Below are positions 58,255 through 64,000 of a DNA stretch of 64,000 nt, in pieces. The notes beneath the pieces were generated by a model. That model was not told where the DNA came from, ran no database searches, and worked only from the letters and a program-made list of their open reading frames with translations. The position numbers and the translations under genes were made by a program. Every line of letters starts with the position of its first letter. Within the stretch, counting starts at the first letter, position 1. Where the stretch lies: NCBI GenBank assembly GCA_016893485.2, contig JAFEKX020000001.1, positions 4,836,001 to 4,900,000 on the forward strand, in the 5' to 3' direction. Source of the stretch: Streptomyces sp. P3. Lineage in GTDB: Bacteria; Actinomycetota; Actinomycetes; Streptomycetales; Streptomycetaceae.

Positions 58255-59389
58255 GTGGACTTCACCTTCAGCGAGGAGCAGCAGGCGGCGGCCGAGGCGG
58301 CGGCGGGGGTGTTCGCCGACGTCAAGCCGGACAGTGTGCCCAGTCCTGCGGACACCACGGGCGCCGTGGCCGAGGACTTCGACCGCGCGCTGTGGGCCAG
58401 GCTCGCCGAGGCGGACCTGCTGAGCCTGCTGATCGACGAGGCGTACGGCGGCGCGGGCCTGGACGCGATCGCCCTGTGCCTGGTGCTGCGCGAGTCGGCG
58501 AAGGTGCTGGCCAGGGTGCCGCTCCTGGAGAGCAGCGCGGCCGCGGCGACCGTACAGGCCTACGGCGGCGAGGAGTTGAGGTCCGCCCTGCTCGCCCGGG
58601 CCGGCCGCGGTGACCTCGTGCTGACCGTCGCCGCGAACGGCCGCACCGGCCACGACCCGGCCGAACTCGCCGTGACGGCACGGCGGGACGGTGACCGTTG
58701 GGTGCTGGACGGGGGTGCAGACGGCCGTGCCGTGGGCGTACGGCGCGGACCTGGTCGTCGTACCGGCGCACACGGACGCCGACCGGACCGTCCTCGCGCT
58801 GGTCGCCCCGGACCGCGAAGGCGTCGTCCTCGCGGAGCAGATCTCGACGACGGGTGAACGCCTCGCCGAACTGCGCCTGGAATCCGTGCCGATCGCCCGG
58901 GTCGACGTCATCGACGCCGAGGGGGCCTGGGAGTGGCTGCGGGACCTGCTGACCGCCGGCACCTGCGCGCTGTCCCTCGGCCTCGGCACCGCCGTGCTGC
59001 GCATGACCGGCGAATACACCAGCAGGCGCGAGCAGTTCGGGTTCCCCGTGGCGACCTTCCAGGCCGTGGCCGTACAGGCCGCCGACCGCTACATCGACCT
59101 GCGCGCGATGGAGGCCACCCTGTGGCAGGCGGTCTGGCGGATCGCCTCGGACGCACCGAGCGCGCTGCCGACCGCCGCGGACCTGGCCGTGGCGAAGATC
59201 TGGGCGGCGGAGGGGGTACGACGGGTCGTGCAGACCGCGCAGCATCTGCACGGCGGGTTCGGCGCCGACACCGACTATCCCCTGCACCGGTACCACGCCT
59301 GGGCCAAGCACCTGGAACTGTCGCTCGGCCCGGCGGCGGCACACGAGGAGGCGTTGGGGGACCTGCTGGCGGCCCACCCGCTGGGATAG
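58255..59389 (+). CDS. acyl-CoA dehydrogenase, one frameshift
   Basis: About 378 residues, short-type acyl-CoA dehydrogenase. N-terminal helix bundle with VDFTFSEEQQAA and LLIDEAYGGAGLDAIAL; C-terminal helix bundle REQFGFPVATFQAVAVQAADRYID and LHGGFGADTDYPLHRYHAWAK. One extra G in the GGGGG run 58711-58715 breaks the frame after WVLDG; removing it restores VQTAVPWAYGADLVVVP. GTG 58255 has GGAGGG about 12 bases upstream. The conserved catalytic Glu region is replaced by LHRYHAW, as in the non-canonical subgroup linked to steroid side-chain degradation, so activity is uncertain. Confidence 0.88.
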
Positions 59390-59457
59390 TCCGCGCCGAG
59401 ACCTACGCTCCTGGACCCCTCAGATCCGGGACTTACAGTCTCGAACCCCCAAGGACC

Positions 59458-59528
59458 GGGCCGCTCCGCTCCTGAACTCCTCAGGACCGGGACCTACGCC
59501 CCTGAATCCCTCAGGAGCGGAGCGGCCC
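59458..59528. terminator. 18-bp inverted repeat between acyl-CoA dehydrogenase and rhodanese genes
   Basis: GGGCCGCTCCGCTCCTGA at 59458-59475 pairs perfectly with its complement at 59511-59528 around a 35-base loop that contains another partial copy of the neighbouring direct repeat. It separates two convergent genes, so it may act as a bidirectional terminator. Confidence 0.5.
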
Positions 59529-59543
59529 CGGATCCCTCAAGTC

Positions 59544-59891
59544 CTAGAGCACGAAGCCCGGTTGACCCTCGTCCGTGACGACGGGGCGGCCCGCGGCGGC
59601 CCACACCTGCATGCCGCCGTCGACGTTCACCGCGTCGATGCCCTGCTGGGCCAGGTACATGGTGACCTGCGCCGAACGCCCGCCGGAGCGGCAGATCACA
59701 TGGACCCGGCCGTCCTGCGGCGCCGCCTCGGTCAACTCGCCGTACCGGGCCACGAATTCACTGATGGGGATGTGCAGCGCCCCCGTGGCGTGACCCGCCT
59801 GCCACTCGTCGTCCTCGCGGACGTCCAGCAGGAAGTCGCCGTCCTTGAGGTCACCGACCTCGACCGTGGGCACACCAGCTCCGAAACTCAT
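59544..59891 (-). CDS. rhodanese domain protein
   Basis: Intact 115-residue single rhodanese domain. The active-site loop is CRSGGRS in VHVICRSGGRSAQV, with FLLDVREDDEWQAGHATGALHIPISEF upstream. It can transfer sulfane sulfur; the physiological partner is unknown. Its ATG overlaps the stop of the J-domain gene (ATGA), so it is second in a two-gene operon. Confidence 0.92.
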   Translation of the reverse strand: MSFGAGVPTVEVGDLKDGDFLLDVREDDEWQAGHATGALHIPISEFVARYGELTEAAPQDGRVHVICRSGGRSAQVTMYLAQQGIDAVNVDGGMQVWAAAGRPVVTDEGQPGFVL

Positions 59892-60976
59892 GCCCCGACG
59901 CTACCCGAAGGACCTTCCGACGTGCCCGGCTCCCCGAGCAGCGCCGCCAACTCGGCCTCCCGCTCGGCGACCTGGGCCAGCAACTGCTCGGCGATCTCGT
60001 CGAGCAACCGGTCCAGGTCGTCCGGAGCGATCCGGAGCATGGATCCGATGGCGCCCTCCTCCAGCTCGCGGGCGACGAGCGTGAGGAGTTCCTTGCGCTG
60101 GGCGAGCCATTCGAGGCGGGCGTAGAGCTCCTCGCTGGGGCTCGGGCCGCGCTCCGCCGGGGCCGGTCCGGCCGCCCACTCCTCGGCCAGTTCGCGCAGC
60201 AGCGGCGCGTCACCGCGGCTGTAGGCGGCGTTGACCCGGGTGATGAACTCCTCGCGCCGCTTGCGCTCGTCGTCATCCTGCGCGAGGTCGGGGTGGGCCT
60301 TGCGGGCCAGCTCGCGGTAGAGCTTGCGGGCCTCCTCGCTGGGGCGCACCCGCTGCGGGGGCCGTACCGGCTGGTCCGTGAGCATCGCCGCGGCCTCCGG
60401 GAACAGGCCGTCGCCGTCCATCCAGCCGTGGAACAGCTCCTCGACCGCGGGCATCGGCATCACCCGGGCCCGCGCCTCGTCCGCCTTGCGGATGTCCTCG
60501 GGGTCGCCGGTTCGGGCGGCCGTGGCCTCGGCGATGCGGGCGTCCAGCTCGTCGAGGCGGGCGTACATCGGGCCGAGCTTCTGGTGGTGCAGCCGGGAGA
60601 AGTTCTCGACCTCGATGCGGAAGGTGTCCACCGCGATCTCGTACTCGATCAACGCCTGCTCGGCGGCGCGGACGGCCCGCTCCAGGCGTTCCTCGGGGCG
60701 GGGCGTCGCGGTGGCCGCGGGGTGGGCGTCGGCGGGGCGAGCGTCGGTCGGGCGGGGGTCGGCCGCGTGCGAGCCGGCCGAGTGGGCGCCGGTCTCGTCG
60801 GCACCGGCCTCGTCGGCACCGGTGCCCTGGGTGCCCGGGGTTTCCTGGGTGCCCTCGCTCGCGGAACCGTCGCCCGCCACGGCTCCGGCGGCGGACGGCA
60901 CCTCGGCACCCGTCTGCTCCGGCGCCGGTTCACCAACGGGCGCGGACTGGGACTGCTCAGCTTCCGGGGTCGTCAC
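59888..60976 (-). CDS. J-domain protein with low-complexity N-terminus
   Basis: Intact 362-residue protein. The first 100 residues are Ala/Gly/Thr/Asp-rich and disordered. Then a long coiled coil (ERLERAVRAAEQALIEYEIAVDTFRIE) and a DnaJ-like domain with KLYRELARKAHPDLAQDDDERKRREEF (HPD motif kept), followed by helical region. It may act as a co-chaperone. GTG 60976 is chosen as the first residue before the conserved TTPEAEQ; upstream in-frame codons lack support. Coupled to the rhodanese gene. Confidence 0.85.
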   Translation of the reverse strand: MTTPEAEQSQSAPVGEPAPEQTGAEVPSAAGAVAGDGSASEGTQETPGTQGTGADEAGADETGAHSAGSHAADPRPTDARPADAHPAATATPRPEERLERAVRAAEQALIEYEIAVDTFRIEVENFSRLHHQKLGPMYARLDELDARIAEATAARTGDPEDIRKADEARARVMPMPAVEELFHGWMDGDGLFPEAAAMLTDQPVRPPQRVRPSEEARKLYRELARKAHPDLAQDDDERKRREEFITRVNAAYSRGDAPLLRELAEEWAAGPAPAERGPSPSEELYARLEWLAQRKELLTLVARELEEGAIGSMLRIAPDDLDRLLDEIAEQLLAQVAEREAELAALLGEPGTSEGPSGSVGA

Positions 60977-61077
60977 CCGCCCAGCGTAGGCCACGGCCCG
61001 ACGGGCCATGGGGCATCAGGTGGGCCGGGGCCTCACAGCGGAGCCCACACCCCCTCGGCGCTCGCCGCTCCCCACCC

Positions 61078-61128
61078 CTACACACCCATCTCCGCTACAC
61101 ACCCATCTCCGCTACACCCCCATCTCCG
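61078..61128 (-). repeat. 17-bp triplication at the 3' end of the DUF2252 gene
   Basis: CTACACACCCATCTCCG, the same again, and CTACACCCCCATCTCCG occur head to tail. On the minus strand the third copy encodes the last residues (EMGV and stop) of the DUF2252 protein; the other two lie downstream of the stop. Confidence 0.8.
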
Positions 61129-62521
61129 CCGGGATCCGCCCCGACCGCACCGCCCCCACCAACTCCGCGTGGTCCGCCTCGGTCCGGTCGGCGTAGGCCA
61201 CGGCGAACGTCGCTATCGCCTCGTCCAGTTCGTCCTTCTTGCCGCAGTACCCGGCGACCAGGCGGGGGTCGGCGCTGTGGGCGTGGGCGCGGGCCAGGAG
61301 GGCGCCGGTCATGCGGCCGTAGTCGTCTATCTGGTCGGCGGCGAGGGCGGCGGGGTCGACGCTGCCCTTGCGGTTGCGGAACTGCCGTACCTGGAACGGC
61401 AGTCCGTCGACCGTCGTCCAGCCCAGGAGGATGTCGCTGACGACCTGCATCCGCTTCTGCCCGAGCACCACGCGCCGGCCCTCGTGCGGGACCTGCGGCG
61501 CGTCGAACCCGGCGGTCAGCAGGTGCGGGACCAGCGCCGAGGGGCGGGCCTCCTTCACCTGGAGGACGAGGGGTTCGCCGCGGTGGTCCAGGAGCAGCAC
61601 GACGTACGACCGCGTGCCCACGCTGCCTGTGCCGACGACGCGGAAGGCGACGTCGTGCACCGTGTGCCGGGCGAGGAGCGGGAGGCGGTCCTCGGAGAGG
61701 GTGGCCAGGTACTCCTCCAGTGATGCCGCCACCGCCGCGGCCTCCTCGTCCGGGATCCGGCGCAGCACCGGCGAGGCGTCGACGAAGCGGCGCCCGCCGT
61801 CCTCGACGGCCTCGGTCGACCTGGCAGCAAACCGTCCGCTGGTGTTGCCGCGCGCCTTCTCGGAGACCCGCTCCAGCGTGCCGAGCAGGTCACGGGCGTC
61901 GGCGTGGGAGACCAACTCCTCGTCCGCGATGGCGTTCCACGCGTCCAGCACCGGGAGCTTGGCCAGCAGGCGCATGGTCCGGCGGTAGGAACCCACCGCG
62001 CCGTGTGCCGCCTGGCGGCAGGTGTCCTCGTCGGCGCCCGCCTCCCGGCCCGCGAGCACCAGCGAGGCGGCGAGCCGCTTGAGGTCCCACTCCCAGGGGC
62101 CGTGCACGGTCTCGTCGAAGTCGTTCAGGTCGATGACCAGGCCGCCGCGGGCGTCGCCGTAGAGGCCGAAGTTGGCCGCGTGGGCGTCGCCGCAGATCTG
62201 GGCGCCGATGCGGGTCATGGGGGTGCGGGCGAGGTCGTAGGCCATGAGTCCTGCGGAACCGCGCAGGAACGCGAAGGGGGTGGCCGCCATCCTGCCCACC
62301 CGTATCGGCGTGAGCCCGGGGATACGGCCGCGGCCGGACTCCTCGACCGCGGTCACCGCGTCCGGGCGGGCGCCGTCCAGGTCGAGAGCGGCGTGCGCGC
62401 TGCGCGGGACGCTCGCCCGCAGCGCCTTGCCCTCCTCCTTGGGCGATCCCGCCACGGGCCACGTGGCGAAGCCCCGCACTCCTGGCAGCCTGCGCCCCAC
62501 ACCGACACCTGCCTCGGCCAT
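61112..62521 (-). CDS. DUF2252 family protein
   Basis: Intact 469-residue protein of the DUF2252 family, which has a protein-kinase-like fold. The catalytic-like part is ICGDAHAANFGLYG and LVIDLNDFDETVHGPWEWDLKRLAASL. Other family features: PFAFLRGSAGLMAYDLA, LPVLDAWNAIADEEL, YVVLLLDHRGEPLVLQVKEARPSAL. Activity is unknown; a small-molecule kinase role is likely from fold. ATG 62521 has no clear ribosome binding site. The C-terminal codons lie in a tandem repeat. Confidence 0.9.
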   Translation of the reverse strand: MAEAGVGVGRRLPGVRGFATWPVAGSPKEEGKALRASVPRSAHAALDLDGARPDAVTAVEESGRGRIPGLTPIRVGRMAATPFAFLRGSAGLMAYDLARTPMTRIGAQICGDAHAANFGLYGDARGGLVIDLNDFDETVHGPWEWDLKRLAASLVLAGREAGADEDTCRQAAHGAVGSYRRTMRLLAKLPVLDAWNAIADEELVSHADARDLLGTLERVSEKARGNTSGRFAARSTEAVEDGGRRFVDASPVLRRIPDEEAAAVAASLEEYLATLSEDRLPLLARHTVHDVAFRVVGTGSVGTRSYVVLLLDHRGEPLVLQVKEARPSALVPHLLTAGFDAPQVPHEGRRVVLGQKRMQVVSDILLGWTTVDGLPFQVRQFRNRKGSVDPAALAADQIDDYGRMTGALLARAHAHSADPRLVAGYCGKKDELDEAIATFAVAYADRTEADHAELVGAVRSGRIPAEMGV

Positions 62522-62622
62522 AGCGACCGCCTCCCCGTACCCACACCCACGCTCACACGTGCGTTCGCCCGAACATCAACTCGCGACGACCGTACCGCCG
62601 CCGCCGAAAACACGTCAGGCCC

Positions 62623-62649
62623 TGTGGACAACTGCCGGCCTGTGGAAAA
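62623..62649 (-). promoter_or_regulatory. pair of DnaA-type boxes
   Basis: TGTGGACAA (62623-62631) is the consensus TTGTCCACA on the minus strand; TGTGGAAAA follows at 62641-62649, 18 bp later. Non-coding position. Confidence 0.5.
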
Positions 62650-62710
62650 CCGGGGTCGCCGGGTTCGGTGAGGCTGCCGTAGGACTGGAGTGCGTTAGGA
62701 ACGGGCTCCC

Positions 62711-62774
62711 GTAGGGACGGACTGCTGTAGGGACGGACTGCCGTAGGGACGGACTGTCGTAGGGACGGGCTTTG
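62711..62774. repeat. 16-bp tandem repeat, four copies
   Basis: GTAGGGACGGACTGCT, then two near-identical copies ending CC and TC, and a fourth ending GGGCTTTG lie head to tail without gaps. Confidence 0.85.
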
Positions 62775-62867
62775 GGGCTCAGTACGCGAGCTTCGGGCTC
62801 AGTACGCGACGCGGCAGGCCGAGCCGCGCGACCATGCCCGACCGGCCTCACGACCCACGCCCCACAA

Positions 62868-62942
62868 CACCCGCCCGGCGACCCACAACCCCCGGCCGAC
62901 GGCCCTCAACACTCGCCCGGCGACCCTCAACACCCGCCCGAC
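62868..62942. repeat. degenerate repeat array next to HxlR gene
   Basis: ACACCCGCCCGGCGACCC and related units (ACACTCGCCCGGCGACCC, ACACCCGCCCGACTGCC) recur about every 20-25 bases. The last unit overlaps the end of the HxlR coding sequence. Confidence 0.5.
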
Positions 62943-63289
62943 TGCCACCCCTCACGCAAGTGCACCTGAGCCCACGCGCCCAGTTCCCGCAGGGCCGGGC
63001 CCAACGCCTTCCCCGACTCCGTGAGCCGGTACGAGACGCGCAGCGGTGGCCCCTCGTCGACCTCGCGGACGAGGAGGCCGGCGGCGCCGAGTTCGGTGAG
63101 GCGGTCGGAGAGCATGCGTTCGCTGATGCCCGGAATCGCTCGGCGCAGGTCGGCGAAGTGGACGGGCTGAGCCATCAGGACGGCCACGATCGGCCCGGTC
63201 CAGCGCTTACCGAACAGCTGGAAGACACGGGTGATGCCGTCGTCGACCTTCTTGCACTGCCCCATGTCGTGACTCTGCTCGACCGCCAT
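62927..63289 (-). CDS. HxlR (DUF24) family regulator
   Basis: Intact 120-residue winged-helix regulator. The family signature is FGKRWTGPIVAVLM, FADLRRAIPGISERMLSDRLTEL and LVREVDEGPPLRVSYRLTESGKAL. A Cys sits near the N-terminus (MGQCKKVDDG), the place of the redox-sensing Cys of YodB/HypR-type regulators. It is divergent from an azoreductase gene, which in Bacillus is a YodB target. Redox control of azoR is therefore a fair inference. Confidence 0.92.
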   Translation of the reverse strand: MAVEQSHDMGQCKKVDDGITRVFQLFGKRWTGPIVAVLMAQPVHFADLRRAIPGISERMLSDRLTELGAAGLLVREVDEGPPLRVSYRLTESGKALGPALRELGAWAQVHLREGWQSGGC

Positions 63290-63430
63290 GCCCTCAGGGT
63301 ACTGCCCTCCCGTACGGGGATGAAAAAAAGTAAGTACCTGTGTTATTCATAGTCGAGTACGAAAGCTCAGCTACTGAACAACCCGACGAGACCTCCGCGC
63401 CCAGCGCGTCTCGCTTCCCTGGAGACCCCC
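63290..63430. promoter_or_regulatory. divergent promoter region of HxlR and azoR
   Basis: 141 bp, with an AT-rich centre (63323-63370) that includes a run of seven A residues and the sequence AAGTAAGTACCTGTG, followed by GTCGAGTACGAAAG. The spaced GTAC elements (63335 and 63357) may be HxlR half-sites. A GGAG precedes the azoR start. Confidence 0.45.
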
Positions 63431-64000
63431 ATGGCCACGCTCCTGCACATCGACTCCTCCGTGTTCCCCGCCGGCGCCTCCGCGTCCCGCGCCGTCGCCG
63501 ACGCCTTCCGCACGTCCTGGGAGGAACAGCACCCGGAGGGCACGGTGATCCACCGCGACCTCTCCGTGAACCCCGTTCCGCACATCAGTGTCGACGCCCA
63601 CACCGCCGGTTTCGCCGACCCGGCCACGCACACGCCCGCGCAGGCAGCGGCCTTCGCCGAGCGCGTACGGCTCATAGAGGAGCTGGAGCAGGCGGACGCG
63701 GTGCTGATCGGCGCCCCGATGTACAACGCCACGATCCCCTCGACCCTGAAGGCGTGGCTGGACAACGTGATCCTCATGGGCCGCACCGCGGGCACCGAGG
63801 ACTCGAAGCTGAAGGGCATCCCGGCGGTCGTGATCGCCAGCCGCGGCGGCGCGTACGGACCGGGCACCCCGCGCGAGGGCTACGACTACGTCCAGAACTA
63901 CCTGAAGGCGATCCTCGTCGACGCCCTCGGCCTCGACGTCGAGTTCATCGTCCCGGAGCTGACCATGGCCCCGCAGAACCCTGCGATGGCCGACCTGGTC
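63431..64000 (+). CDS. azoR: FMN-dependent NADH-azoreductase (partial, cut by window end)
   Basis: First 190 residues of an AzoR-type flavodoxin-fold quinone/azo reductase. Motifs: LLHIDSSVFPAGASASRAVAD (FMN phosphate loop), LIGAPMYNATIPSTLKAWLDN, VVIASRGGAYGPGTPREGYDY. Such enzymes reduce quinones and azo compounds with NADH and protect against thiol stress. ATG 63431 follows GGAG. The frame is open to the window edge; about 20 residues are missing. Divergent from the HxlR gene. Confidence 0.9.
   Translation, partial: MATLLHIDSSVFPAGASASRAVADAFRTSWEEQHPEGTVIHRDLSVNPVPHISVDAHTAGFADPATHTPAQAAAFAERVRLIEELEQADAVLIGAPMYNATIPSTLKAWLDNVILMGRTAGTEDSKLKGIPAVVIASRGGAYGPGTPREGYDYVQNYLKAILVDALGLDVEFIVPELTMAPQNPAMADLV

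Larger units (their letters stand above)
62522..62926. other. gap of repeats and DnaA boxes between DUF2252 and HxlR genes
   Basis: A 405-bp gap without a convincing gene. It has two DnaA-type boxes (62623, 62641), a 16-bp tandem repeat x4 (62711-62774), a duplicated CTCAGTACGCGA element (about 62775-62812) and a degenerate repeat (about 62868-62942) that reaches the HxlR 3' end. Confidence 0.7.

Noticed and set aside
62615..62851. 78-codon minus-strand frame in the repeat gap
   Set aside because: It is a translation of the 16-bp tandem repeat with no start context and no homology that I recognise.
1..64000. tRNA, rRNA or insertion sequence genes
   Set aside because: No cloverleaf with a TTCGA loop and CCA-like end, no rRNA motifs and no transposase or terminal repeats were seen on either strand.

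Overview
The window is high-GC actinobacterial chromosome, almost certainly Streptomyces. GTG and TTG starts and a strong G/C bias at third codon positions point that way, as do a mycothiol-type hydrolase, a DUF397/XRE/ATPase regulatory cassette, a bacterial proteasome activator and two branched-chain 2-oxoacid dehydrogenase operons. Gene content resembles, from memory, the S. coelicolor core region from aspS (about SCO3795) to about SCO3840, which lies near oriC. Two perfect parS sites (3793-3806 and 43500-43513) and three perfect Streptomyces-type DnaA boxes agree with an origin-proximal location.

Layout. 1-9.2 kb: secreted intradiol dioxygenase, aspS, a PAS/GAF/PP2C/ATPase signalling protein, an AI-2E-type exporter, cold shock protein, pirin and an SseB-like protein. 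9.2-24 kb: acyl-CoA dehydrogenase, M18 aminopeptidase, an NHL/thioredoxin protein, cupin, GlxA-type regulator, LURP-like protein, nitrilase family enzyme, mycothiol-type hydrolase, methyltransferase, MFS transporter with GntR regulator, and D,D-carboxypeptidase. 24-25.8 kb: WhiJ-like XRE regulator, DUF397 protein and anti-sigma-type ATPase. 25.9-30.1 kb: a polymorphic-toxin locus with two WXG100-type proteins, a long toxin with an RNase A-like C-terminus, an AT-richer putative immunity gene, an orphan second RNase A-like module and a CdiI-type immunity protein. 30.1-33.7 kb: branched-chain dehydrogenase operon 1 (E1 alpha, E1 beta, E2). 34-45.9 kb: response regulator, flavin-binding protein, phosphotransferase, two divergent Ser/Thr kinases, proteasome activator, quinone oxidoreductase, K+ channel, moeA and a MobA-like protein. 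45.9-50.1 kb: branched-chain dehydrogenase operon 2 with divergent bkdR. 50.1-54.1 kb: TetR regulator, 3-hydroxyacyl-CoA dehydrogenase and paaN. 54.1-64 kb: RNA methyltransferase, HTTM and DUF5819 pair, acyl-CoA dehydrogenase, rhodanese and J-domain pair, DUF2252 protein, and HxlR with azoreductase.

The most striking regulatory pattern is one 14-bp near-palindrome, ACCGAWCGWTCGGT. It occurs upstream of branched-chain operon 2, between the paaN and hydroxyacyl-CoA dehydrogenase/TetR operons, and upstream of the acyl-CoA dehydrogenase at 58.3 kb. This suggests one TetR regulon for acyl-CoA catabolism.

Quality caveat. About 36 of roughly 61 protein genes are broken by single-base frameshifts (about 65 by hand count), mostly one G or C missing from a run of four or more. 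Conserved sequence resumes in the next frame each time, so these look like uncorrected sequencing errors rather than decay. I therefore give the whole-gene span and list the break points; such genes should be treated as probably intact in the organism.
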